Below are positions 46,746 to 55,867 of a DNA stretch of 64,000 nucleotides, piece after piece. Position 1 is the first letter of the stretch, and each line of letters opens with the position of its first letter. Position numbers and translations under genes: made by a program. The notes beneath the pieces are model-generated. The model made no database searches. It was not told the origin of the DNA and worked only from the letters and a program-made list of their open reading frames with translations. This stretch comes from Klebsiella ornithinolytica NBRC 105727 = ATCC 31898 (GTDB lineage Bacteria > Pseudomonadota > Gammaproteobacteria > Enterobacterales > Enterobacteriaceae): the NCBI RefSeq assembly GCF_001598295.1, contig NZ_BCYR01000001.1:434001-498000 (forward strand). The letters are read 5' to 3'.

Positions 46746-48023
46746 TCAGGAAAACTCAACGCTTTTGCGCGCAGGCACAGGCTTCAGGGTAAAGCCCGGC
46801 TGCTCGACGCGAATATAGGCGCAGAGGAAAAAGGCCAGCACATACAGCGCGGTGTACGCCACCACCACCCCAATCGTACTGAAGTACGGCAGCAGCACCA
46901 CCGCAATCGCCGGCGCCAGGAAGTTGGACAGCCCCGCCGACAGGTTGTAGACCGAAATGGCCGCCCCTTTATGCTGCGGCTCCAGCGCCGGGAAGACCGC
47001 CGCCATCGGCACAAACGCCGCCACGAAAATCCCCAGCGCAATCGCCGGCACCAGCGCCATGGCAAAGTTATGCCCGAAATGCTGCGGGATGTAGTAAAAC
47101 GCCAGACTCGACAGCGCCATCCCGATGCAGCCAAACCAGCGCACTACTTTCATCCAGCCCAGTTTCTCGCCGAGGATCCCCCACAGTACGTTGGAGAAAA
47201 TGGTGGTGAAGAAGAAAGCCGCCCATACCTGGAGCCACTCGGAGGTGGTAAAGCCCAGCTCATCGACAAACATCAATGGCATGATCACCGCAAAGCCAAA
47301 CAGCGACAGGGTGTTGATGATGCGCACCATGCTGGAAAGCAAAATATTGCGGTTGGTGTAGAGCAGGGTGGCGGCGCGCCCCAGCTCAGCAAACTTCTCG
47401 CGGGTGGTAAGGTTCTGCATATGGCGCGGCGTCTGAATATGGCGCAGCGAGACCAGGGCGATAATGCCGCCGGTGACGCAGAACACCAGCGCCAGCCACA
47501 GGGTGCCCAGCTCGCCAATATGCGGGATGGTAAAGCTCGGGATATAGCTGCCAAAGACGCCAATACCAATTGAGTAAACCGCCCAGAACCAGCCCAGCGC
47601 CGAGCTGGCGCCGTCGCTTTTCACGTTGTGCACGATGGCGACGATAAAGGAGTAGAGGAACAGCGGGTAGGCAAAGCCGCGAATACCGTAGAACAGCAGG
47701 ATCAGCGGGTAGTTGGCGTGGCCGAGGCCAAAAATCAGGAACAGCACGTGGAACACGCACCACAGCACAAAGCCGATCAGCATGGTTTTCTGCGGGGTGA
47801 TGATCTCGGCGACCACGCCGGAGATCCACGCCGACAGGGCGGCGGCGAGGCCGTAGAGGGTAAAGGCGAAAGAAGCCTGGGCCGGGGTGAAACCCAGCTC
47901 CTTGATGTAGTGAGAGAGAAAAGCCAGCTCAAAGCCGTCGCCGGTCATAAACACGGCGATGGCGATGTATCCCCAGATCAGATTCAGCGGCAGACCGAAC
48001 CACTGTTTGCTATTCACGGACAT
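46746..48023 (-). CDS. dalT: D-arabinitol transporter DalT (MFS)
   Basis: 425 residues from ATG 48023 (MSVNSKQWFGLPLNL), 12 membrane segments, MFS. It is the third gene of dalD-dalK-dalT, the order known from Klebsiella, and imports D-arabinitol by proton symport. The protein is almost identical to RbtT at 55936-57213: I count nine substitutions before the C-terminal tails diverge after RVEQPG. An earlier in-frame ATG (48065) lies in the intergenic hairpin region and is unlikely. Confidence 0.92.
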   Translation of the reverse strand: MSVNSKQWFGLPLNLIWGYIAIAVFMTGDGFELAFLSHYIKELGFTPAQASFAFTLYGLAAALSAWISGVVAEIITPQKTMLIGFVLWCVFHVLFLIFGLGHANYPLILLFYGIRGFAYPLFLYSFIVAIVHNVKSDGASSALGWFWAVYSIGIGVFGSYIPSFTIPHIGELGTLWLALVFCVTGGIIALVSLRHIQTPRHMQNLTTREKFAELGRAATLLYTNRNILLSSMVRIINTLSLFGFAVIMPLMFVDELGFTTSEWLQVWAAFFFTTIFSNVLWGILGEKLGWMKVVRWFGCIGMALSSLAFYYIPQHFGHNFAMALVPAIALGIFVAAFVPMAAVFPALEPQHKGAAISVYNLSAGLSNFLAPAIAVVLLPYFSTIGVVVAYTALYVLAFFLCAYIRVEQPGFTLKPVPARKSVEFS

Positions 48024-48091
48024 AATGACCTCGTTTTCAGGGTGCAGGAAGACTCTCCGGTGCAACCACCGGAGGATTTTTTATTATTAAA
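46794..48091. repeat. Left arm of the 1.3-kb inverted repeat (dalT)
   Basis: From the AATAATAAAAAA just past the dalK stop to GCCCGGC in the dalT tail, the sequence is repeated in inverted orientation at 55868-57165 with scattered differences. The arms include the intergenic hairpin, the ACCCTGAAAACGAGGTCATT leader and nearly all of the transporter gene. Large inverted repeats around the ribitol-arabitol genes were noted long ago in E. coli C; they are the two transporter genes. Confidence 0.9.
48055..48074 (-). terminator. Intergenic hairpin between dalK and dalT
   Basis: CTCCGGTG and CACCGGAG form a perfect 8-bp stem with a 4-base loop, 19 bases past the dalK stop and about 30 bases before dalT. 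The same hairpin with a different loop precedes rbtT. It could be an attenuator or an mRNA-stability element that sets transporter level below the kinase. Confidence 0.5.
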
Positions 48092-48092
48092 A

Positions 48093-49556
48093 TCAGTGAT
48101 GTCGGTAATTCAGGTCGTTGAGATATAGCGCTTTAAATTGCGCATAGCGTTGCATCAGAATGTGATGGCGTTCAGGCGCGGCGCGCCAGGTCTGGTAGAC
48201 CTCTGGTTTTTCGCAGACGGCAGCCAGCGGTTTCCCTGCCGCCAGACAGGCCAACCGCGCCGCCCCCAGCGCACCGCCGGTTTCGCCGCCTTTGTGGGTC
48301 ACAACCGGCATAGCAAGAATATCCGCCAGCAGCTGCGCCCAGAACGGACTGCGGGCGCCGCCGCCGACCAGCGAACACTGTTCAATCCGCGTGCCGCTCT
48401 CTTTCAGTACCTGCAAGCCATCGTTGATACCGAAACTCACCCCCTCCAGCACCGCGTAACCCAGCTGGGCACGTAGGCTGGAATGGGTCATCCCCCAGAA
48501 CATTCCGCGCGCGTCCGGATCGTTATGCGGCGTACGTTCCCCGGAAAGATAGGGCAGAAAGAACGGTGCGTTGGCTTTCTCTTCCTCGCTCAACTGGGCA
48601 ATCTCTTCCAACAGCGCCACTTCGGTGGTACTGGTTAAACGGCAGAACCACTGCAGGCAGCTGGCGGCGCTGAGCATCACGCTCATCTGATGCCACAGGT
48701 TCGGTAAGACGTGGCAGAAGGCGTGCACCGCCGACTGCGGCGCCGGCCGATAGGCATCGGTCACCACGAACAACACCCCGGAAGTACCCAGCGAGATAAA
48801 TGCATCGCCCGGCGAGACCGCGCCGACGCCGATCGCGCTGACCGCGTTATCGCCACCGCCGCCGGCCACCACCACCGAGGGATTCAGGCCCCAGCGCGCG
48901 GCAACCTGCGGGTCCAGGGTGGCGGACACCTCGCAACCTTCAACCAGCGTCGGCATCTGACTGCGCGACAGGCCACACTTATCCAGCAGCGCATCGGACC
49001 AGTCGCGTTTCGCCACGTCCAGCCACAGCGTCCCGGCGGCATCCGACATATCGGAGATTTTTTTACCGGTCATTTTGTAGCGCAGATAATCCTTCGGCAG
49101 CATCACCGTTGCCGTGCGCTGAAAGTTTGCCGGCTCGTGACGGCGCACCCACAGCAGTTTTGGTGCGGTGAAGCCCGGCATCGCCAGGTTTCCGGCGACC
49201 TGATGCAGCTCAGGCGCCCTCTCCTCCAGCTCACGACACTCCTGGGCACAGCGCGTATCGTTCCACAAAATGGCCGGACGGATCACCTCCCCGCCGCTAT
49301 CCAGCAGTACCGCCCCGTGCATCTGCCCGGAGAGGCCAACGGCCTTAATCGCGGACCAGTGATGGCCACATTTTTCCCGCAGCGTGGCGACCAGATATTC
49401 CGTGGCTTCCCACCACGCCTGCGGCGCCTGTTCTGACCAGTGCGGATGAGGCCGCTGAATAGTCAACGGCGCGCTATGGCTGGCGACAACCGCATTATTC
49501 TCATCAATAACCAGCGCTTTTACTTCCGAGGTGCCAAGATCGATGCCTAAGTACAT
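48093..49556 (-). CDS. dalK: D-xylulose kinase DalK
   Basis: 487 residues, FGGY carbohydrate kinase. The N-terminal phosphate-binding MYLGIDLGTSEVKAL, the xylulokinase substrate motif SGQMHGAVL (about 78-86) and the C-terminal FGGY region with VGGGARSPFW are present. It phosphorylates D-xylulose made by DalD to D-xylulose-5-phosphate for the pentose phosphate pathway. It follows dalD by nine bases. Confidence 0.95.
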   Translation of the reverse strand: MYLGIDLGTSEVKALVIDENNAVVASHSAPLTIQRPHPHWSEQAPQAWWEATEYLVATLREKCGHHWSAIKAVGLSGQMHGAVLLDSGGEVIRPAILWNDTRCAQECRELEERAPELHQVAGNLAMPGFTAPKLLWVRRHEPANFQRTATVMLPKDYLRYKMTGKKISDMSDAAGTLWLDVAKRDWSDALLDKCGLSRSQMPTLVEGCEVSATLDPQVAARWGLNPSVVVAGGGGDNAVSAIGVGAVSPGDAFISLGTSGVLFVVTDAYRPAPQSAVHAFCHVLPNLWHQMSVMLSAASCLQWFCRLTSTTEVALLEEIAQLSEEEKANAPFFLPYLSGERTPHNDPDARGMFWGMTHSSLRAQLGYAVLEGVSFGINDGLQVLKESGTRIEQCSLVGGGARSPFWAQLLADILAMPVVTHKGGETGGALGAARLACLAAGKPLAAVCEKPEVYQTWRAAPERHHILMQRYAQFKALYLNDLNYRHH

Positions 49557-49565
49557 AGCCCGCTC

Positions 49566-50933
49566 CTACTGAATCAGGGAATAGACGGCGGCAATCTTCT
49601 CGCGCATCAGCGCCAGGAAATCAGCCCGTTCAGCCAGGGAACCAAACAGCGCCCGATCTTTGGCATAAAGCGCAATCGGGTCGCTGGATTCAAACATTTC
49701 ATGGACCGCCTGAGCATCGAGAATGCCATCCTGGTATTCGTAAGGCAGAGTGCCTTTGTGCCACTGTTCCATAAAGACAAAGAACAGCGCGGGCAGCATG
49801 GCCGTCGCCTCCGGGCGGGCGCCGCGCTGATAGCACTCCTGTAGGGTCGGGGCGATCATCGCCGGGATTTTTGAGAACCCATCCGCCGCAACCCGCTGGT
49901 TGGTGTCCTGAATATAGGGGTTGGTGAAGCGCTTAAGGACCACGTCGCGGTAGGTCGCCAGATCGATTCCGTTGTCGCCGAGGCACGGAATCACATCTTC
50001 GGTGACGTAGCGGTCGGCAATAGCGTAAATAAAATCGGTCAACGTGCTTTCGTGGATATAGCGTTGACCCATTAACGTACCGGCCCACGCGATACAGCTG
50101 TGCGACGCATTCAGAATGCGGATTTTAGCCTCTTCGTAAGGGATAACCGAGTCAACCATCTCCACGCCGACGGCCTCCAGGTTCGGACGCTCAGCGCGGA
50201 AATTATCTTCGACCACCCACTGAATAAAGGTCTCGCCCATCACCGGCGCTTTATCGTCAATACCGGTTTGCGCCTTGATGCGCGCCGGCAGATCGGCCGC
50301 TGGCCGCGGCGTGATGCGGTCCACCATGGTGTTCGGGCAGGTCGCATTCGCCGCCAGCCATGCTATTACCGCCCGCTTGCCGGTTAACTGGAGAAACTCC
50401 ACCAGCCCGTCGTGAAAGCGCTCGCCGTTGTGGCGAACGTTATCGCAGTTGAGCAGCGTCAGCGGTCCGGCGTTATCCGCCATGCGTTTTTCCAGAATGC
50501 GTGCGATGGTGCCGTAGATGGTTTTGCAGCCCCCCTGCAGATCGCTAATTAAATCCGCATTGCTGGTCTCCAGCTTATGGCTGGTATTCAGGTAGTACCC
50601 CCCTTCCGTCACGGTAAAGGCGATAACTTTGGTCTGCGGGTTTGCCCCTTCGTCAATCAGCGGCTGCAGTCCGTTCTGCCACGGCAGCAGTTTTTGAATC
50701 GAGGCGATCTCTTCATATTCGCGCTCCCCTTCCGGGCTGACGGTTTCCAGAACGTAGCGCCCGTTCTGGGCGATAAGCGCCTCAACCACCTGCTCGGCAT
50801 CCTGACGAATATTGCCCGCCGCGATATGCCAGCGCGTATCGCCGGATGCGATCAAACGATGCAGATACCACGCCTGGTGCGCACGATGAAATGAACCCAG
50901 ACCGATGTGAAGCCATGTGAATTGCTGATTCAT
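49566..50933 (-). CDS. dalD: D-arabinitol 4-dehydrogenase DalD
   Basis: 455 residues from ATG 50933 ([20 protein letters not shown]). An N-terminal NAD-binding Rossmann domain ([12 protein letters not shown]) and a C-terminal mannitol-dehydrogenase-type helical domain follow, with the catalytic region around [10 protein letters not shown] (about 285-294) typical of polyol long-chain dehydrogenases. It oxidises D-arabinitol to D-xylulose with NAD. First gene of the dalDKT operon, divergent from dalR. Upstream in-frame starts lack a ribosome-binding site; here GGAGAT lies about ten bases upstream. Confidence 0.95.
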   Translation of the reverse strand: MNQQFTWLHIGLGSFHRAHQAWYLHRLIASGDTRWHIAAGNIRQDAEQVVEALIAQNGRYVLETVSPEGEREYEEIASIQKLLPWQNGLQPLIDEGANPQTKVIAFTVTEGGYYLNTSHKLETSNADLISDLQGGCKTIYGTIARILEKRMADNAGPLTLLNCDNVRHNGERFHDGLVEFLQLTGKRAVIAWLAANATCPNTMVDRITPRPAADLPARIKAQTGIDDKAPVMGETFIQWVVEDNFRAERPNLEAVGVEMVDSVIPYEEAKIRILNASHSCIAWAGTLMGQRYIHESTLTDFIYAIADRYVTEDVIPCLGDNGIDLATYRDVVLKRFTNPYIQDTNQRVAADGFSKIPAMIAPTLQECYQRGARPEATAMLPALFFVFMEQWHKGTLPYEYQDGILDAQAVHEMFESSDPIALYAKDRALFGSLAERADFLALMREKIAAVYSLIQ

Positions 50934-50982
50934 ATTCTGATCTCCTTGAGTGATGGGACTCACTGTAGATGATCATTTGTTT

Positions 50983-51048
50983 CAAATAAGAGCCATAGAT
51001 CACAAAAGAGCAATTACCCAATAAAATTACAAATGACCAAATAAGAGC
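50983..51048. promoter_or_regulatory. Repeated operator-like elements in the dalD-dalR gap
   Basis: CAAATAAGAGC occurs at 50983-50993 and again at 51038-51048, 55 bases apart (about five helical turns), with a shorter relative CAAAAGAGC between them (51003-51011). ATCATTTG and CAAATGA arms flank the first and second copies. The repeats lie between divergent dalD and dalR and are good candidates for DalR binding; the ATCACA at 50999-51004 could be part of a CRP site. Confidence 0.5.
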
Positions 51049-51201
51049 AAAAGCTTGCCTGATTTAAAAACCGCGGCGAGAATGCGGCTATCACCTGAAT
51101 CATTCGCCATGCAGACTCCTGACGCCAGAGACCGCGGGAACCCTTTATCGGATCGAATGAGGCCGGGCCTGTTTATGACCATACGCTTAAGGCAGGGAAT
51201 C

Positions 51202-52143
51202 ATGGGTAAAGAAGAAGATATCAGGCTGGATCAGAAGGTCCGCGCCGCATGGATGTACTATATTGCCGGTCTGAATCAAAGCGAGATCGCCAGCCAGCTG
51301 GGGACTTCAAGGCCGGTGGTACAGCGAATGATCGCCGCCGCTAAAGAAGAGGGAATCGTCTCGATCGGCCTTCACCATCCGGTGGCCAACTGCCTCGACT
51401 ACGCGCAGCTGTTGCAGGAGAAATACCGGCTGGTCGACTGCAATATCGTTCCCGCGTGGAGCGAAGAGAGCACGCTGGACAGCGTCTCTTTCGGCTGTTA
51501 CCAGCTGATGGCCCGCTATCTGCAGGATGATAAAGCGAAAATTATCGGCATCGGCTCCGGGCTGACGCTGAAAAAGACCATGCAGCGGATCGACTTCGAC
51601 AGCCTGAATACGCGCTGCGTGGCGCTGATCAGCGCCATGGACGCCGACGGCCAGTGCAACTATTACGACGATGTTCCTCTGCTGCTGGCGCGAAAAATCC
51701 AGGCCAAATATTATCAATGGCCCGCGCCGCGCTACGCGCAAACCGTAGATGAACATGAAATGTGGTGCACCAGCCGCCTGTTCCGCAACGTCTCAGGCGT
51801 GGCGCAGCAGGCGGACGTGATTTTCGTCGGCATCGGCCCGCTTGGCACCAACAGCCCCATCTTTAAAGACGGCTTTATCAACCAGGCGCAGCTGGATGAG
51901 CTGACGGCCCAGGGCGGGATTGGCGAAATTCTCGGCCGCTTCATTGATGCCGACGGCGGCGTGGTGGAGAGTAATATCAACCGGATGATCACCAGCTACG
52001 ATATTCGCCAGAATCAGTGCCCGCGCATTGCGGTGGCCTGCGGAGAATATAAACGTCCGGCGATTCTGGCGGCGCTGAAGGGGGGCTGGATCAATGGCCT
52101 GGTCACGGATGAGCACACCGCCCGCTGGCTGCTGACGCGCTAG
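51202..52143 (+). CDS. dalR: DalR, SorC-family regulator of D-arabinitol genes
   Basis: 313 residues from ATG 51202 (MGKEEDIRLDQKVRAAWMY); the frame is open to 51055, but the added residues have no homology. The N-terminal HTH (about 15-55) reads YYIAGLNQSEIASQLGTSRP; the C-terminal SorC sugar-phosphate-binding domain (about 60-310) has the conserved GIGSGLTLKK and VFVGIGPLG. It is expected to repress dalDKT in the absence of D-arabinitol. Divergent from dalD and convergent with rbtR, 32 bases apart. Confidence 0.92.
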   Translation: MGKEEDIRLDQKVRAAWMYYIAGLNQSEIASQLGTSRPVVQRMIAAAKEEGIVSIGLHHPVANCLDYAQLLQEKYRLVDCNIVPAWSEESTLDSVSFGCYQLMARYLQDDKAKIIGIGSGLTLKKTMQRIDFDSLNTRCVALISAMDADGQCNYYDDVPLLLARKIQAKYYQWPAPRYAQTVDEHEMWCTSRLFRNVSGVAQQADVIFVGIGPLGTNSPIFKDGFINQAQLDELTAQGGIGEILGRFIDADGGVVESNINRMITSYDIRQNQCPRIAVACGEYKRPAILAALKGGWINGLVTDEHTARWLLTR

Positions 52144-52175
52144 CGGCAGGCCATGCCGCCGCCGCGCTCAACGAC

Positions 52176-53186
52176 TCAGAGGTGTTCGCGGCTACCGATC
52201 AGCAGCGGCGGGATCTCGACCAGCTGTTGGCGGGCCTCGCCGGCATCAATAATGCTGAACACCGCCTCCAGCATCGCCGGGACATTCTGCTGCACCATAT
52301 CGATGTCGTGGCCGAGAAGATAGACAAACGGGTCCCAGTCGAAGCAGCCCATCGGCGGCTGCTCGGTGCCGGTTAATCCCAGCTGCGCCAGCCATCTGAC
52401 CACCCCTTCCAGCGAAATCGTCGAGTTGACGAAGAGCCCCTGCAGATGTTCCTCCGGGGTACTGAACCGGGCCTGCATACAGGCCTCGACTTTGCCCTTT
52501 GAATAACCGGGAGCCAGCACGTTCTCATCGGGAACGCTCAGGCCCCGCGCCTGGTGCGCGTCGCGAAAGCCGCGCAGACGTTCGAGGGTATTGTGGTCGC
52601 TGCTGCGCCCGCCGACGAAGGTCAGCGGCGCCAGCCTGCCGTGACGCCTGGCGCTGTTGTCGAGGATCTTATCCGTCAACGCTCGGGCGCCGGCGTAGTT
52701 GTCCGAAATGACCGACGGCGCAAGCGTCCCCGGCAGATCGAGATTCACGGTAGGCACCCCCGCCTGCTGACAAAGCTCGGTAATTTTATCCGGGTTCGTC
52801 GCCCCGGTCGCTACCACCCAATCCACCTGCCAGGAGAGCATCGCCTTCACCGCTTCGATCTCCAGCTCAGGGCGACGACGGGTACAGGTGATAATCGGCA
52901 GCAGACCGCGCTCGCGCGCCATCTCTTCAAAGCTTTCCGCAACGGAGCCGAAGTAACGGTTGTCGTATTTGGGAACAATCATGCCGATCACATGCGATTT
53001 TTTACTGCGCAGCATGCTGGCCTGGCGGTTTATCGCGTAGCCCTGCTCTTCAGCAATCCGCGTCACCTTTTCCGCAAGTTTGGCGCTGATACGCCGTTTT
53101 TTCCAGTTGCCATTGAGGATTGCACTGACCGCGCTGGCCGAAACGCCGGACAATTCCGCCAGATCGTAGATAGTGATTTTTTTCAT
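52176..53186 (-). CDS. rbtR: RbtR, LacI-family repressor of the ribitol operon
   Basis: 336 residues from ATG 53186 (MKKITIYDLAELSGVSASAV), a canonical LacI-type HTH (1-50) with a hinge near MLRSKKSHVIGMIVP, and a periplasmic-binding-like ligand domain (about 58-330). It is divergent from rbtD; two LacI-type operators with an ATCGAT core lie in the gap. Ribitol or D-ribulose is the known inducer in Klebsiella. The start six codons upstream (53204) is less likely. Confidence 0.92.
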   Translation of the reverse strand: MKKITIYDLAELSGVSASAVSAILNGNWKKRRISAKLAEKVTRIAEEQGYAINRQASMLRSKKSHVIGMIVPKYDNRYFGSVAESFEEMARERGLLPIITCTRRRPELEIEAVKAMLSWQVDWVVATGATNPDKITELCQQAGVPTVNLDLPGTLAPSVISDNYAGARALTDKILDNSARRHGRLAPLTFVGGRSSDHNTLERLRGFRDAHQARGLSVPDENVLAPGYSKGKVEACMQARFSTPEEHLQGLFVNSTISLEGVVRWLAQLGLTGTEQPPMGCFDWDPFVYLLGHDIDMVQQNVPAMLEAVFSIIDAGEARQQLVEIPPLLIGSREHL

Positions 53187-53232
53187 TTTCCCAACTTGCG
53201 TCACAAATTCATTTCGCTGTTAATTTCCCCAC

Positions 53233-53281
53233 TTGCTCAATCGATGAAGCTGGCGCAACATTAGCTTCATCGATTGAGCAA
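53233..53281. promoter_or_regulatory. Paired RbtR operators in a perfect 19-bp inverted repeat
   Basis: The arms TTGCTCAATCGATGAAGCT (53233-53251) and AGCTTCATCGATTGAGCAA (53263-53281) are exact reverse complements around 11 bases. Each arm itself holds GCT-NN-ATCGAT-NN-AGC, the LacI-type half-sites with central CG. The two operator centres are 30 bases apart, close to three turns. It lies between divergent rbtR and rbtD, so one array can control both. Confidence 0.85.
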
Positions 53282-53453
53282 CCATTATGCTCCATGGCGA
53301 ATGACGTTATTCATCGCTCAGTTTTCAGCGCATATTTATAAATAACGCTTTGATTCAACACCTTAACAATTTTTCATGCATAACATCAACGCTGGCCCAT
53401 GCTTATCGAGGACCAGATCGACTGACCAAACAGACTCAATGAAGGATTATAAA

Positions 53454-54203
53454 ATGAACCACTCTGTATCCTCTATGAATACTTCTCTCAATGGTAAAGT
53501 CGCCGCCGTCACCGGTGCGGCATCCGGTATCGGCCTCGAATGCGCCAGAACCCTGCTCGCGGCGGGCGCCAAAGTGGTGCTGATCGACCGGGAAGGCGAA
53601 AAACTCACTAAGATTGTGGCTGAACTCGGCGAAAACGCCTTCGCGCTGCAGGTGGATTTAATGCAGGCCGATCAGGTCGATAATATTCTGGCCGGCATTC
53701 TCAATCTCACCGGGCGACTGGATATTTTCCATGCAAATGCCGGTGCCTACATCGGCGGACCGGTGGCCGAAGGCGACCCGGACGTCTGGGATCGCGTCCT
53801 GCATCTCAATACTAACGCCGCCTTCCGCTGCGTGCGCAGCGTACTCCCGCACATGATTGCGCAAAAGTCCGGTGACATCATCTTTACCAGCTCCATCGCC
53901 GGCGTCGTGCCGGTCATCTGGGAACCGATTTACACCGCCTCAAAATTCGCCGTGCAGGCCTTTGTACACACCACCCGCCGCCAGGTTTCGCAGCACGGCG
54001 TGCGCGTCGGTGCCGTCTTACCGGGCCCGGTAGTAACCGCCCTGCTTGACGACTGGCCGAAAGAAAAAATGGAAGAGGCGCTGGCCAACGGCAGTCTGAT
54101 GCAGCCGATTGAAGTCGCGGAGTCGGTGCTGTTTATGGTAACGCGCTCGAAAAACGTGACCGTACGCGATCTCGTTATCCTGCCTAACAGCGTCGATCTG
54201 TGA
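53454..54203 (+). CDS. rbtD: Ribitol 2-dehydrogenase RbtD
   Basis: 249 residues from ATG 53454 ([15 protein letters not shown]), the size of the classical Klebsiella enzyme; GAAGG precedes it by ten bases. Short-chain dehydrogenase: cofactor motif [11 protein letters not shown] (NAGAY), catalytic Ser in TSSIAG and YTASK. It oxidises ribitol to D-ribulose with NAD. It differs from the published Klebsiella aerogenes protein, as I remember it, at a modest number of positions, which hints at a different species. First gene of rbtD-rbtK-rbtT. Confidence 0.96.
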   Translation: MNHSVSSMNTSLNGKVAAVTGAASGIGLECARTLLAAGAKVVLIDREGEKLTKIVAELGENAFALQVDLMQADQVDNILAGILNLTGRLDIFHANAGAYIGGPVAEGDPDVWDRVLHLNTNAAFRCVRSVLPHMIAQKSGDIIFTSSIAGVVPVIWEPIYTASKFAVQAFVHTTRRQVSQHGVRVGAVLPGPVVTALLDDWPKEKMEEALANGSLMQPIEVAESVLFMVTRSKNVTVRDLVILPNSVDL

Positions 54204-54235
54204 TTATTTAACCCGGGAGGCTTAAGGACGGCTTT

Positions 54236-55843
54236 ATGAATAACGATACCCAAACCATTATTGGCGTTGATGTCGGCTCCGGCAGCGTGCGCGCCGGCAT
54301 CTTCAACCGTCAGGGCAAGCTGCTTGCCCATGCCACGCGGGAAATCACCCTGTTTCGCAGCGCGGGAAACCAGGTGGAACAATCCAGCCGCCAGATTTGG
54401 CAGGCGGTCTGCGAGTGTATTAAAACCGCCGTGGCGCACTCCGGCATGCCGCCGGAGTCGGTCGCCGGGATTGGTTTTGACGCCACCTGTTCGTTAGTCG
54501 TGGTTGGTGAAAACGGAGAGCCGCTGGCGGTCGGGCCTTCCGACGATCCGGACCGCAACATCATCGTCTGGATGGATCACCGCGCCATCGGCCAGGCGGA
54601 GCAGATTAACACCACCGGACATGCCGTATTGCAGTACGTCGGCGGCAGGATTTCGCCGGAGATGGAAACGCCGAAAATCCTCTGGCTCAAGGAGAACCGC
54701 CCGCATATCTATGAGCAGGCGCGCCACTTTTTCGACCTGGCCGATTACCTGACCTGGCGCGCCACCGGCGACTTAGCTCGTTCGGTGTGTACCGTCACCT
54801 GCAAATGGACCTACCTGGCCCATGAGCAGCGCTGGGATGCCGGCTACTTCCGGCAGATTGGTCTGGGAGATCTGGCCGAAGATAACTTTGCGCGCATTGG
54901 CCAGCGTATTGTCGACCCGGGAACGCCGTGCGGTCAGGGCCTTTGCGCAGAAGTGGCGCACGAGATGGGCCTGCCGGTCGGTACCCCTGTAGCGGTGGGC
55001 ATGATTGATGCCCACGCCGGCGGTATCGGCACCGTGGGGGTTCTCAACGGCGCGGTCAGCAACATGGCCTATGTTTTCGGCACCTCCTCCTGCACCATGA
55101 CTACCACCCCAGACGCCGTCTTCGTGCCCGGCGTCTGGGGGCCTTACTACTCTGCCATGGTACCGGGCCTGTGGCTGAGCGAAGGCGGGCAAAGCGCGGC
55201 AGGCGCCGCCATCGACCAGCTGTTAAGTTTCCATCCTGCGGCGGCGCAGGCACGCGAGCTGGCACAGGAAGCGGGCGTACCGCTGCCGGTCTATCTCGCC
55301 GATCGGGTGCTGGCCCAGGTGGCGACCCCTTCCGAGGCCGCCGGACTCGCCGCCGGACTGCACGTGGTGCCGGAGTTCTTAGGTAACCGCGCGCCGCTGG
55401 CGGACCCGGATGCCAAAGCGGTCATTGCCGGATTGGGCATGGAGCGCGATCTGGATAATCTGCTGGCGCTCTACGTCGCGGGATTATGCGGTATCGGCTA
55501 CGGCCTGCGGCAGATTGTTGACGCGCAAAAGGCCTGCGGGATTAACAGCGAGAATATCGTCATCAGCGGCGGCGCAGGGCAGCATCCGCTGGTGCGCCAG
55601 CTGCTGGCCGATGCCTGCGGTATGACGATTGTCAGCACCGAATGCAGCGAACCGGTGCTGTTAGGTTCGGCCATTCTGGGCGCCGTGGCCGGCCGGGTTT
55701 CCGCCTCGCTGCCGGAAGCGATGAAGCAATTCACCCGGGTAGATAAAACCTACCGCTGTACGACGCAATATCAAGCGCTTCATCAGCGTCGCTACGAAGC
55801 TTACCTGGCGTTGCAACAGGCCGCCCGGCTGATTCGGGAGTAG
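54236..55843 (+). CDS. rbtK: D-ribulokinase RbtK
   Basis: 535 residues, FGGY kinase of the ribulokinase branch. The N-terminal IIGVDVGSGSVRAGIF, the middle VWMDHRAIGQA and the C-terminal VISGGAGQHPLVRQLL are conserved. It phosphorylates D-ribulose from RbtD to D-ribulose-5-phosphate. A GGGAGG Shine-Dalgarno lies about ten bases upstream, 32 bases past rbtD. Confidence 0.95.
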   Translation: MNNDTQTIIGVDVGSGSVRAGIFNRQGKLLAHATREITLFRSAGNQVEQSSRQIWQAVCECIKTAVAHSGMPPESVAGIGFDATCSLVVVGENGEPLAVGPSDDPDRNIIVWMDHRAIGQAEQINTTGHAVLQYVGGRISPEMETPKILWLKENRPHIYEQARHFFDLADYLTWRATGDLARSVCTVTCKWTYLAHEQRWDAGYFRQIGLGDLAEDNFARIGQRIVDPGTPCGQGLCAEVAHEMGLPVGTPVAVGMIDAHAGGIGTVGVLNGAVSNMAYVFGTSSCTMTTTPDAVFVPGVWGPYYSAMVPGLWLSEGGQSAAGAAIDQLLSFHPAAAQARELAQEAGVPLPVYLADRVLAQVATPSEAAGLAAGLHVVPEFLGNRAPLADPDAKAVIAGLGMERDLDNLLALYVAGLCGIGYGLRQIVDAQKACGINSENIVISGGAGQHPLVRQLLADACGMTIVSTECSEPVLLGSAILGAVAGRVSASLPEAMKQFTRVDKTYRCTTQYQALHQRRYEAYLALQQAARLIRE

Positions 55844-55867
55844 CGTCCCGAGGCTCTGCCCCACTCT

